Source: an uncultured Photobacterium sp.
GTDB taxonomy: Bacteria > Pseudomonadota > Gammaproteobacteria > Enterobacterales > Vibrionaceae
Direction of reading: 5' to 3'
NCBI RefSeq assembly: GCF_947039875.1
Contig: NZ_CAMRAN010000036.1
Span: 1 to 39,458 of the forward strand
DNA: 39,458 bases
A program made the position numbers and the translations under genes. The notes beneath the pieces were generated by a model, which was not told the DNA's origin, did not search any database, and was given only the letters and a program-made list of their open reading frames with translations. How positions within the stretch are numbered: position 1 is the first letter of the stretch; every line of letters begins with the position of its first letter. Of the stretch, positions 29,008 to 36,863 are shown in pieces.

Positions 29008-29061
29008 TAAAAACGCCCAAAAGCACCACAATTAATATCAATACGTTGTATAAACACCAAT

Positions 29062-29088
29062 AAAAAAGCCCAGCCAAATTGACTGGGC
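29062..29088 (-). terminator. Terminator of the TDT transporter gene
   Basis: GCCCAG/CTGGGC is a 6-bp stem over 9 bases, followed on the minus strand by TTTTTTA. It lies 60 bases after the stop codon. Confidence 0.8.
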
Positions 29089-29147
29089 AACACACTCAAC
29101 ATTTATGGGTACAACAACACATTCGTGAAATTACTGCACCATTGCTA

Positions 29148-30140
29148 TCAAATGTTGTGTGGACAGATTTCACTGCGTTGGAATAATCGACTCACTGGTC
29201 GATAAAAAGCTAAATAGCGAATGGCTACATAACCAATAATGATACTTGCAACATATAATTCAATTGTAGCTAAACCATGAACTTGAGCGACATAATGAGC
29301 ATCAAAGCCATAACTCTTCATCCAAGCAGAGGTTTTAAATAAGGCCGTCGCACCAATCGCCATCGGGAAAGTAAAGGCGGCATAACCTGGGCTAAACTCT
29401 AAGCGTAATAATCGGAAAAAGGCTAAGTAGATCACCGCAGTCATTAGCACTGCAATACCACCTAACATCGCCACAATCACTGGTGACGGTGTAGCGGTAA
29501 TTGTTAAGTAACCCGCCAAAGATAGACTTGCAGGCGCTGCCATAATCGCAATGGTTGGTTTAGCGCCATCAGGCACTTCATCGCGGAACATAAATCGGTA
29601 GATCATCATTGGTAACATCACAGCATAAGCAATCATACCAAACATCAGTAATACATAGGCAAGTGGGTGTAATGCTGCCACACCAGGAAATGACACATCA
29701 GCAACAATAATACCAATCGGCGGCACGAACCAACTCGGTACCATATGGTGTAAATGGAAATCACGCGCACGGTGGAAAAGGAATAATGCTAAGAAAATAA
29801 CATGTAATCCAACCGCAAATAGCCAAATATATACACCAACAGTGATCGAGCCATAAACACTGACGGCTTTTGATACCACCATTAATGCCATCGCAAATGT
29901 GGGTACGACACTACCAACAACGTGATGAGATAAATCACCCCACAATAGTTTTGGATGCACTAAAAATTTAGCCATTAAAATGAGTAGCATCCCTGCGGCA
30001 ATCACCGCGCCGGTAATCTGTCCATAACCATGAAGTTGGGCACCATTTTCCCAACACCATAAAATACTGCCAATACCTAATGCTAACCCAGCCATTGGTG
30101 TTGGCGCACCAGCGAGTTTTCGTTTTGTTGCTGCAATCAT
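29148..30140 (-). CDS. TDT-family transporter (TehA/SLAC1/Ssu1 superfamily)
   Basis: 330 residues with about ten membrane helices and very little hydrophilic sequence, the topology of the tellurite-resistance/dicarboxylate transporter (TDT) family. The N-terminal PTPMAGLALGIGSILWCWE, the central MVPSWFVPPIGIIVAD and the FPMAIGATALFKT segment are typical family positions, the last near the conserved pore region. GGAG lies 8 bases before the ATG. Family members carry anions such as dicarboxylates, chloride or sulfite, and the substrate cannot be read from sequence. It is divergent from a YeiE-like LysR gene that probably controls it, which makes sulfite efflux a reasonable but unproven idea. 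Confidence 0.85.
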   Translation of the reverse strand: MIAATKRKLAGAPTPMAGLALGIGSILWCWENGAQLHGYGQITGAVIAAGMLLILMAKFLVHPKLLWGDLSHHVVGSVVPTFAMALMVVSKAVSVYGSITVGVYIWLFAVGLHVIFLALFLFHRARDFHLHHMVPSWFVPPIGIIVADVSFPGVAALHPLAYVLLMFGMIAYAVMLPMMIYRFMFRDEVPDGAKPTIAIMAAPASLSLAGYLTITATPSPVIVAMLGGIAVLMTAVIYLAFFRLLRLEFSPGYAAFTFPMAIGATALFKTSAWMKSYGFDAHYVAQVHGLATIELYVASIIIGYVAIRYLAFYRPVSRLFQRSEICPHNI

Positions 30141-30299
30141 ATTTTTACTCCGCTTGAATGATAGCGAATTATTGTTTTGTTGCTTGCAGTATACCTGTTT
30201 ACCAGTGTTTATAATAATTGAATATATTTAAAACAGTGTTAAGCTTGATTTAACAATAAGACGGACATGATTCGCCTTACGTCTTTTAATGAGGTAATG

Positions 30300-31187
30300 A
30301 TGAATATAGCGTTAAAACAACTCAAAGTTTTTGTGACTGTAGCGCAAGAAAAAACAATTACCGCCGCTGCAGAAAAATTATTTTTATCAAAGCCTGCTGT
30401 TAGTATGGCGCTCTCTGAATTGGAAAAACAGTTAGATCATAAACTGTTTGATCGCAACAACAATCGTTTAATAATCAATGAACAAGGAAAACGACTATTA
30501 CCTCTTGCTGATGAACTTTTAGCTCGTTCAAATGCGATTGAAAATTTATTTGATCAAGCGGGCCCATTAACTGGTCAATTAAAAGTAGGATCAAGTGATA
30601 CCGTAGGTAATCAAGTAACCCCCTTTTTATTACGCGATTTTAGACTTGAAACCCAACATCGAGATCAAACATTATTTATCTCAAACACCGCTCAAATCTG
30701 TCATAAGCTGACAGAATTTGAATTAGATGTGGGTTTAGTTGAAGGCAAAGTACAACACTCAGATCTTGTTGTTCAACCGTGGCTCAGTGATCAAATGGTG
30801 ATTGCCTGTCATCCACAACATCCATTAACACAGATTGAAAATTTACAGCTATCAGATCTCGAAAATTCAGAATGGGTATTAAGAGAGATAGGATCAGGCA
30901 CGCGTGAATTTTTTCTAAATCGTATTTCACCACGACTAGATAAATGGACCACGTCATTTGAATTAAATACTACTGAAGCTATCATCAATTGCGTCAGTGC
31001 CGATTTAGGTATTACCTGTATCTCTCAACGGGCAATCATACATGCGGTTGAAGAACAACGCGTCGCCATACTAACGATCCCCCTTGATATGAGCCGTCAA
31101 TATTGGATGCTGTATCATCAAGAAAAATATCAAAGCCCATTATTAAAGCTATTTTTGACATTTTGCCAACAGTGGCAATTTGATTAA
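30300..31187 (+). CDS. LysR-family transcriptional regulator, YeiE-like
   Basis: 295 residues from the chosen start. GAGG at 30291-30294 is best spaced for the second of two adjacent ATGs (30297, 30300), and MNIALKQLKVFVTVAQ is the normal LysR opening; an upstream ATG at 30267 is unlikely. The winged HTH reads TITAAAEKLFLSKPAVSMALSELEKQL. The effector domain resembles E. coli YeiE in blocks such as NSEWVLREIGSGTREFF and SADLGITCISQRAI. It is divergent from the TDT transporter across 160 bases, the usual layout for a regulator and its target, and convergent with the Tag-like gene, the two coding ends overlapping by 4 bases. Confidence 0.85.
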   Translation: MNIALKQLKVFVTVAQEKTITAAAEKLFLSKPAVSMALSELEKQLDHKLFDRNNNRLIINEQGKRLLPLADELLARSNAIENLFDQAGPLTGQLKVGSSDTVGNQVTPFLLRDFRLETQHRDQTLFISNTAQICHKLTEFELDVGLVEGKVQHSDLVVQPWLSDQMVIACHPQHPLTQIENLQLSDLENSEWVLREIGSGTREFFLNRISPRLDKWTTSFELNTTEAIINCVSADLGITCISQRAIIHAVEEQRVAILTIPLDMSRQYWMLYHQEKYQSPLLKLFLTFCQQWQFD

Positions 31188-31870
31188 ACCCGATTATCAC
31201 CCACACTAAAAGCAATAATTTGGCTGATCTGCGTTAATGATCGGCCTGATTGTTGTTGCCAATGATTAAATGCATCCTGCGCTGCGCGTAATGATTTTAA
31301 CGTATCACGGCCGCCATCAATAATATCGGTATGACGTAAATAAGCTTCCACATCTTGAGTAAATAAAAAACTATCTTTACCCAAACCACGCAAACTATAC
31401 GCCCCAGTCTTACCGCCTAAACGACAACCATTTTTCTTCAAATATAGCCATAATCCAACAATGTCCTGCTCAGGCCAATCGGCAACCATGGTAGAAAATG
31501 AACCATATTCCAATGCCGCCCGATGGATCATGTTGGCATTTTCAGGGATCGTCATGACCTTTTTTAAATCTCGAATAATAGAAGCATCTTGGGCTTTTCG
31601 CTCCCACATTTCAGTTGGCATCAAGCCCATTTTTTCAATATCAAACTCAAAAAATGCTTGCTCAAAGGCAGGCCACTTATTACGTACAACTTGCCAACGA
31701 ATACCACACTGAAACACTTTTTGCGTAAATTCAGCTAGCCAACGGTGATCAGGAATTAATTTTAATTGCTCATTATTCAATGGTGTTATTAATAATTGTT
31801 CTAAATTTAATTCACCGCCCTTTCTTTCAGCAGCACGATGATAAATCTGGTTAAATTTTTCTCGAGTCAT
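31184..31870 (-). CDS. DNA-3-methyladenine glycosylase I-like protein (Tag family, divergent)
   Basis: About 228 residues. The core aligns with Tag: FQCGIRWQVVRNKWPAFEQAFFEFDIEKM corresponds to the E. coli AGLSWITVLKKRENYRACFHQFDPVKV region, and LKKNGCRLGGKTGAYSLRG to LKKRGFKFVGTTICYSFMQ. It differs in key places. The N-terminal Cys/His and C-terminal HxxxC zinc ligands of Tag are absent, and the Glu that contacts the damaged base appears replaced by Lys in FTQKVFQCG. It may therefore have altered substrate or lost activity. A longer start at 31906 would overlap the LexA box region, so 31870 (MTREKFNQIYHRAAERKGG) is preferred. It is divergent from yebG. Confidence 0.75.
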   Translation of the reverse strand: MTREKFNQIYHRAAERKGGELNLEQLLITPLNNEQLKLIPDHRWLAEFTQKVFQCGIRWQVVRNKWPAFEQAFFEFDIEKMGLMPTEMWERKAQDASIIRDLKKVMTIPENANMIHRAALEYGSFSTMVADWPEQDIVGLWLYLKKNGCRLGGKTGAYSLRGLGKDSFLFTQDVEAYLRHTDIIDGGRDTLKSLRAAQDAFNHWQQQSGRSLTQISQIIAFSVGDNRV

Positions 31871-31908
31871 CACATTCACACGCTTAGCACTAGACTCACT
31901 CACCATAC

Positions 31909-31928
31909 TACTGTATAAGCGACCAGTA
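31909..31928. promoter_or_regulatory. Putative LexA (SOS) box shared by yebG and the Tag-like gene
   Basis: TACTGTATAAGCGACCAGTA matches the 20-base consensus TACTGT-N8-ACAGTA with one change in the core (CCAG for ACAG). It lies 24 bases before yebG and 38 before the chosen start of the divergent glycosylase-like gene. yebG is a proven LexA target in E. coli. Confidence 0.75.
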
Positions 31929-31952
31929 AATAAATTTTAGGAGAGGATGACC

Positions 31953-32255
31953 ATGGCAGTTATCGTCAAATATGTAGTAGAGCGCAACGGGGAAGAAAAG
32001 ATGACTTTTACCTCTAAATCCGAAGCCGACGCATATGACAAAATGCTTGATATGGCAGATGATATGTTTGCTTTATTAAGTGAAAGTGACTTATTTGAAG
32101 ATGAAGCAAAACAAGAAGAACTATCTATGTTCTTAGCGCAAAAGCGTGAACAAGTCTTGGTTGCTTTAGGCGCAAAAAAAGCCAAACCAGCACCAAAAGC
32201 AAAAGCTGTAAAACCTGAAGTTGTTGCCGATGAGCAGCAGCAAGACGCCGCATAA
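31953..32255 (+). CDS. yebG: YebG, DNA-damage-inducible (SOS) protein
   Basis: 100 residues. The N-terminal 45 residues (MAVIVKYVVERNGEEKMTFTSKSEADAYDKMLDMAD) match E. coli YebG closely. The C-terminal third is a lysine/alanine/proline tail (GAKKAKPAPKAKAVKP), which could bind nucleic acid. YebG is a small SOS protein of unknown biochemical role. An ATG at 31947 is in frame, but AGGAG at 31939-31943 is better spaced for 31953, which also gives the family N-terminus. A near-consensus LexA box lies immediately upstream, in keeping with SOS control, and a terminator follows. Confidence 0.93.
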   Translation: MAVIVKYVVERNGEEKMTFTSKSEADAYDKMLDMADDMFALLSESDLFEDEAKQEELSMFLAQKREQVLVALGAKKAKPAPKAKAVKPEVVADEQQQDAA

Positions 32256-32281
32256 TTTTTATATTATTCAGTTTGTCGTCG

Positions 32282-32307
32282 AAAGCCTCCTAATGGAGGT
32301 TTTTTTT
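32282..32307 (+). terminator. Intrinsic terminator after yebG
   Basis: CCTCC/GGAGG over TAAT, followed by eight Ts; flanking As extend the stem. Confidence 0.88.
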
Positions 32308-32587
32308 CGCTCAGACTCCCCCTTAAATATCTTTCCATCAATACCTTTTTGAACAAATATCAATTTCAAAAAGAAGGGTCTTATGTCCATTTTTCGTTAA
32401 TAAACTATCATTTTGCCCTGATTATCAGTTCAGCTCTTCTCTATTTTTGTAACTGTCTTTATGATAGATAAATTAGCGGTAAATCATCAATTAACTTATA
32501 GAGGCATCATCGGCTTCAGTTATTGGTGAGCCTGTTATTTTAATTACCGCATTGTATTATTTTATTTGAAATGGAGAACAGGTAATC
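32308..32587. other. dapD upstream region
   Basis: About 280 AT-rich bases without an open frame, RNA gene or clear operator. A dapD promoter is expected here. GGAGAACAGG just before the ATG includes the ribosome binding site. I looked for a lysine-riboswitch-like structure and saw none. Confidence 0.5.
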
Positions 32588-33619
32588 ATGTCTAGCTTTT
32601 CACTTGCCCTTGGTACTGTCACTAAAAACCGTGATGGGAAAATTATTGAAGCGTTTTTCCCAACCCCAACGCTACATCCATCTGAGCAACTTGTAAAAGA
32701 CATTGCGACTATCGTAGATTATCACGGTGGTAACCAAGCGATTGAAGTTACACCAGAGCAATGTGCTGCGATTGCATCAGCATTTGAAGATGCAAATGAT
32801 GAAGTAAGCGCACAATTTGCAGCTAAAGCAACATTGTCTTCACAGCCTCTGGTTATGGTTATGCTTAAAACAGACATCTCACCAGTATCTGTTGCTGAAG
32901 GTTTCTTAAAACTACAACTTATTTCTCACCGTTTAGTAAAACCACACGGTTTAGTTCTTGATGGCATCTTTGGTTTATTACACAACATTGCATGGACAAA
33001 CCAAGGTCCTATCGACTTACCAGAACTTGCTGAGCGCCAAATGGATGCGCGTCTTAATGGCGAAACAATCACCGTTGATTGCGTAGATAAGTTTCCTAAA
33101 ATGGTGGACTACATCGTACCAACAGGCGTACGTATTGCTGATACATCCCGTGTTCGCTTAGGTGCACATGTGGGTGAAGGCACCACTGTTATGCATGAAG
33201 GCTTCATTAACTTCAATGCTGGTACAACAGGCGTAAGCATGGTTGAAGGGCGTATTTCTGCAGGTGTTATGGTGGGTAATGGCTCTGACATCGGTGGTGG
33301 CGCTTCAATTATGGGTACACTATCAGGCGGCGGTAAAGTCGTGGTATCCATTGGTGAAAATAGCCTTTTAGGTGCCAACGCTGGCCTTGGTTTCCCTCTG
33401 GGTGATCGTTGCACTATTGAATCAGGTTTATACGTTACTGCAGGTTCAAAAGTACAAATGCTTGATGCTGAAGGTAAAGCCGTTGAAACAGCCAAAGCAC
33501 GCGATCTTGCTGGTAAAGCAGATTTATTGTTCCGTCGTAATTCAATGACGGGCCAAATTGAATGTTTAACCAACAAAACAGCAATTGAATTAAACAGCGA
33601 ACTGCACAGCAATAACTAA
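32588..33619 (+). CDS. dapD: 2,3,4,5-tetrahydropyridine-2,6-dicarboxylate N-succinyltransferase
   Basis: DapD succinylates tetrahydrodipicolinate with succinyl-CoA in the lysine/diaminopimelate pathway. 343 residues: this is the long type with an N-terminal extension (about 1-130) found in Vibrio, Pseudomonas and relatives, not the 274-residue E. coli type. The left-handed beta-helix is visible from about 185 as hexapeptide-like repeats (VRLGAHVGEGTTVMHEGFINFNAGT, then GRISAGVMVGNGSDIGGGASIMG). The trimeric active site uses residues around MHEGFINFNAG. It is a single-gene unit with its own terminator. Confidence 0.95.
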   Translation: MSSFSLALGTVTKNRDGKIIEAFFPTPTLHPSEQLVKDIATIVDYHGGNQAIEVTPEQCAAIASAFEDANDEVSAQFAAKATLSSQPLVMVMLKTDISPVSVAEGFLKLQLISHRLVKPHGLVLDGIFGLLHNIAWTNQGPIDLPELAERQMDARLNGETITVDCVDKFPKMVDYIVPTGVRIADTSRVRLGAHVGEGTTVMHEGFINFNAGTTGVSMVEGRISAGVMVGNGSDIGGGASIMGTLSGGGKVVVSIGENSLLGANAGLGFPLGDRCTIESGLYVTAGSKVQMLDAEGKAVETAKARDLAGKADLLFRRNSMTGQIECLTNKTAIELNSELHSNN

Positions 33620-33645
33620 TTAATGTCTGCAGTCCAATGATCGTC

Positions 33646-33707
33646 AACGGCCGCAATGCTGCTATATGCTATATATTGGTATAACGAATAGCATCGCGGC
33701 CGTTTTT
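33646..33707. terminator. Bidirectional terminator after dapD
   Basis: AACGGCCGC (33646-33654) pairs perfectly with GCGGCCGTT (33696-33704), followed by TTT. Past single-base bulges ATGCT/AGCAT extends the stem. It lies between the convergent dapD and small membrane protein genes. Confidence 0.75.
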
Positions 33708-33709
33708 AA

Positions 33710-34033
33710 TTATGCTTCAGTCTCGAGTTGTGGCTTTTTCTTAATAATATAAATAAAGGGATTCGCAAATGAGAATTTACTTCCCTGAGTAGTTAAGCGC
33801 TTATCTCGCATCGCTACTAATACTTCTTTTTGTACTTTAACCAAAGCAAAGAAGCGCAACATCATAAAACCAATTAAAATCGGTAAAAATACTGAACCCG
33901 CCTCATTTGACTGCAAAATAAAACTGATCGCCATCCAACCCACAATCATCGCGACTAATAAATAAAACGACGCGGTTTTCAATTCAATTCTAACTTCTGA
34001 GTCCGTTTCATTACGCTGGAAAAAAAATTTCAC
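33710..34033 (-). CDS. Small two-helix membrane protein, unknown
   Basis: 107 residues. A charged N-terminus (RNETDSEVRIELK) is followed by two hydrophobic helices, FYLLVAMIVGWMAISFIL (about 23-40) and GSVFLPILIGFMMLRFFAL (about 46-64), and a basic C-terminal tail with KVQKEVLVAMRDKRL and IIKKKP. No cysteines, signal peptide or recognisable motif. I do not recognise the family. It is convergent with dapD and divergent from the gad operon across 330 bases. Codon use looks like that of its neighbours, and it is probably a real gene because of its clear membrane-protein pattern and the terminator at its end. Confidence 0.6.
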   Translation of the reverse strand: MKFFFQRNETDSEVRIELKTASFYLLVAMIVGWMAISFILQSNEAGSVFLPILIGFMMLRFFALVKVQKEVLVAMRDKRLTTQGSKFSFANPFIYIIKKKPQLETEA

Positions 34034-34363
34034 TGGTTGTTCCCTAAAATCAATCTATTGAATTTCATTTTTACATAATTTCCTACGCAATAATATTAAC
34101 AACATCAACCCATACATACATTTCACGCCAACAACAAAAATATTTCATCACTATGATTCACAATTCTAATCAACCACACAAAGCAAAAAAATACTCAACC
34201 TACATATATGCAACCTAAACAATGCTTTTTATGCATGTAAATACATATATGTTGATGCTATTTTTTATAGAGTGAATTTATTAAAACAGTATAAAACGTT
34301 CTGTTTTTAGTCCACAAAACCTAACAATAAAAATTTAAATATCTTTGATTATGAAGTTGGTTA
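34034..34363. other. Regulatory region upstream of the gad operon
   Basis: 330 AT-rich non-coding bases. It contains repeated ACATATATG motifs (two copies in the 34200-34255 stretch) and a clear inverted repeat near the gene (34283-34307). Promoters for the divergent small membrane protein and for gadC must be here; I could not fix -10/-35 elements. Confidence 0.5.
34283..34307. promoter_or_regulatory. Inverted repeat upstream of gadC, possible operator
   Basis: AAAACAG (34283-34289) and CTGTTTT (34301-34307) are perfect reverse complements with an 11-base spacer, 57 bases before gadC. The order ACAG...CTGT is opposite to a LexA box. It may be a regulator site or a leader hairpin. Confidence 0.4.
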
Positions 34364-35887
34364 ATGATGACTAGTATAGATAAAGCAAAAAAAGGGGGGA
34401 TCAGCATATTCGCGTTAGCAATGTTAAATATCGTTGCTGTTGTGAGTTTACGTGGTCTTCCAGCAGAAGCTGAATACGGACTGAGCTCCATTTTTTATTA
34501 TATTTTTGCCGCCGTTGTCTTTTTAATTCCCGTTTCACTTGTCGCCGCTGAACTTGCTACAGGTTGGTCGGAAAAAGGCGGGGTATTTCGCTGGGTGGGC
34601 GAAGCATTTGGTCCACGTTTAGCGTTAGTTGCTATTTTCATGTTATGGATCGAAGTTACTGTATGGTTCCCAACCGCACTGACTTTTGGTTCAGTATCAC
34701 TTGCGTTCATGGGCCCAGATCAGTCATGGGACCAAGCATTGTCCCAGAATAAATTCTTCGTATTAGGAATAGTGTTAGCGATTTACTGGTTAGCTACTTT
34801 TATCGCTTTACGTGGTACCGCAGCGTTTTCTAAAGTCGCTAAATGGGGCGGTTTAATTGGTACGGTTATTCCTGGTATCGTGTTAATTATTTTAGGTTTC
34901 TCTTATCTATTCTTCTCAGGTCGTCCACCACAAGTGCAATTATCTTGGCACGATGTGATTCCTGACTTTTCTAACTTTAATAACGTTGTTTTAGCTGCCA
35001 GTATTTTCTTGTTCTATGCCGGTATGGAAATGAACGCTATTCACGTTAAAGAAGTTGATGATGCGCCACGTAACTACCCTATTGCGATTGCGATTGCTGC
35101 GATTGGTACTGTGTGTGTATTTGTACTAGGTACACTGGCTATCGCTTTTGTTATTCCTCAAAAAGATATCAACTTAACTCAAAGTTTATTAGTCGCTTAC
35201 GATGATATGTTTGCTTGGGCGGGTATCAGTTGGGCTGCGCCAATTATGGCTGCATGTTTAGCACTTGGTGTACTTGCAGGGGTTGTCGGTTGGGTTGCGG
35301 GTCCTTCATCTGCATTGCTTGTTGTTGCTAAAGGCGGTTATTTACCTCGCTTTTTCCAATATACCAATAAACACGGTATGGCAACGCATATCATGATGGT
35401 GCAAGCTTTCTTGGTGACCATTATTTCAGTTGTATTTGTAGTATTACCTTCTGTTCAAGCTGCTTATCAAATTCTAAGCCAATTAACAGTCGTACTTTAC
35501 CTTATCATGTACTTGTTAATGTTCGCTGCCGCTATTCACTTACGTTACAGCCAACCTAACCGTCCACGTCCATACAAAATCCCTGGTGGTGATATGGGCA
35601 TGTGGATCATCGCAGGTGTCGGTTTCTCTGGTTCACTATTAGCGTTCATCTTCTCTTTTATTCCACCAAGTCAAATTGCGGTGGGCAGCCCTGAAGAATA
35701 CGTTGGCTTCTTAGTCGTCTTAACTGTGATCTTCGTATTAATTCCATTGTTTATATACAAAGCTCGTCAACCTCACTGGAAAGATCCAGCAGTGACTGAC
35801 TTTGCACCCTTTACTTGGGAAATTGAAAACGTTCACCCTGGTGTTATTAACCCATCAGACAAAATTACTCATACCTTGAATCAATAG
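34364..35887 (+). CDS. gadC: Glutamate:GABA antiporter, GadC-like (APC superfamily)
   Basis: 507 residues with 12 membrane helices. GadC exchanges external glutamate (or glutamine) for internal GABA, removing a proton-consuming product. The first helix region reads ISIFALAMLNIVAVVSLRGLPAEAEYGLSS, with the GadC-like RGLPAEAEYG motif, and the sixth-helix region FLFYAGMEMNAIHVKEVDDAPRNYP is typical of GadC-type APC proteins. The hydrophilic C-terminus (about 470-507, ending WEIENVHPGVINPSDKI) is in the position of the C-plug that closes E. coli GadC at neutral pH. It is 16 bases from glsA and 2.9 kb from the end of gadB, forming one operon. Start at 34364 or the adjacent ATG. Confidence 0.92.
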   Translation: MMTSIDKAKKGGISIFALAMLNIVAVVSLRGLPAEAEYGLSSIFYYIFAAVVFLIPVSLVAAELATGWSEKGGVFRWVGEAFGPRLALVAIFMLWIEVTVWFPTALTFGSVSLAFMGPDQSWDQALSQNKFFVLGIVLAIYWLATFIALRGTAAFSKVAKWGGLIGTVIPGIVLIILGFSYLFFSGRPPQVQLSWHDVIPDFSNFNNVVLAASIFLFYAGMEMNAIHVKEVDDAPRNYPIAIAIAAIGTVCVFVLGTLAIAFVIPQKDINLTQSLLVAYDDMFAWAGISWAAPIMAACLALGVLAGVVGWVAGPSSALLVVAKGGYLPRFFQYTNKHGMATHIMMVQAFLVTIISVVFVVLPSVQAAYQILSQLTVVLYLIMYLLMFAAAIHLRYSQPNRPRPYKIPGGDMGMWIIAGVGFSGSLLAFIFSFIPPSQIAVGSPEEYVGFLVVLTVIFVLIPLFIYKARQPHWKDPAVTDFAPFTWEIENVHPGVINPSDKITHTLNQ

Positions 35888-35903
35888 CGTTAAGGATGCG
35901 TCA

Positions 35904-36848
35904 ATGTCACAACTAAATGAAAAGCTTGCTGTCGTTATGCAGCAAGCGCTAGACGAAGCAAAAACAAATATGGCAGGCGACAATGCCTCCTATATTCCTT
36001 TTTTAGCTTCCGTACCATCAGAATTAACAGGACTAGCTTTCGTTTCTGCTACTGGTGAAGTGATTCAATTACAAGATGCTGATTATAAATTTGCGATTGA
36101 GTCTATTTCAAAAATCATGACGCTCGGGTTAGTGCTTGAGCAATCTGGAGCAAATGCATTACACAGTAAAGTCGGTGCAGAACCTACTGGCATGCCATTT
36201 AATTCAGTCCTTGCCCTTGAACTACACCAAGGTAAGCCCTTAACCCCCCTCGTCAATGCGGGCGCTATGGCAACAGTGAGTTTAGTTAAGGCGACAGATA
36301 AAGAACAACGCTGGCAGCAGATTTTACATTTCCAATCACTGCTCGCAAACAGTGCGATTACGCTATCTGATGAAGTCAATCAATCTGAGCAAACCACTAA
36401 TACTCATAACCGTGCTATTGCATTGTTATTAGAGTCATCTGGTCGTATGTACTCAGAGCCACTTGAAGCTTGTGATGTTTATACTCGCCAATGTTCCACC
36501 CTATTTAATGCGGTAGAACTAGCAACAGTAGGGGCAACACTGGCTAATGGCGGTAAAAATCCATGTTCAGGTGAACAGTTAATTCAACCTCAAAATATTC
36601 CCCATATTCTTGCAGAAATGGCGATGGAAGGTCTTTACGATACCTCTGGCGATTGGGCATATGATGTTGGTCTACCCGGTAAAAGTGGTGTTGGTGGTGG
36701 TTTATTAACAGTGATACCCAACATTGGCGCACTCGCAGCATTTTCACCACGACTAGACCCATTTGGCAATAGTATTCGTGGTCAGCAAATGATTAAACAT
36801 GTTACTCAAGCAATGGCTTGGAACTTATTTAGCAGTAAGCAACATTAA
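35904..36848 (+). CDS. glsA: Glutaminase A
   Basis: Hydrolyses glutamine to glutamate and ammonia; serine-dependent beta-lactamase-like fold. 314 residues (E. coli glutaminases are about 308-310). The catalytic Ser67-x-x-Lys70 is in ESISKIMTL. Further active-site blocks are VNAGAMATVSL, the Tyr in VYTRQCSTLFN and GKSGVGGGLLTVIPN near the C-terminus. It lies 16 bases after gadC and 15 before gadB, with AAGGATG upstream of the ATG. In this setting it supplies glutamate to GadB, and its ammonia neutralises acid directly, as E. coli YbaS does with YbaT/GadC. Confidence 0.95.
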   Translation: MSQLNEKLAVVMQQALDEAKTNMAGDNASYIPFLASVPSELTGLAFVSATGEVIQLQDADYKFAIESISKIMTLGLVLEQSGANALHSKVGAEPTGMPFNSVLALELHQGKPLTPLVNAGAMATVSLVKATDKEQRWQQILHFQSLLANSAITLSDEVNQSEQTTNTHNRAIALLLESSGRMYSEPLEACDVYTRQCSTLFNAVELATVGATLANGGKNPCSGEQLIQPQNIPHILAEMAMEGLYDTSGDWAYDVGLPGKSGVGGGLLTVIPNIGALAAFSPRLDPFGNSIRGQQMIKHVTQAMAWNLFSSKQH

Positions 36849-36863
36849 GGTAGGAAGAAAATT

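Noticed and set aside
32308..32587. Lysine riboswitch ahead of dapD
   Set aside because: No set of conserved junction motifs or five-helix layout was visible, and nothing like a terminator/antiterminator lies just before the start codon.
34283..34307. LexA box upstream of gadC
   Set aside because: The half-sites are in the reverse order (ACAG...CTGT), not CTGT...ACAG.
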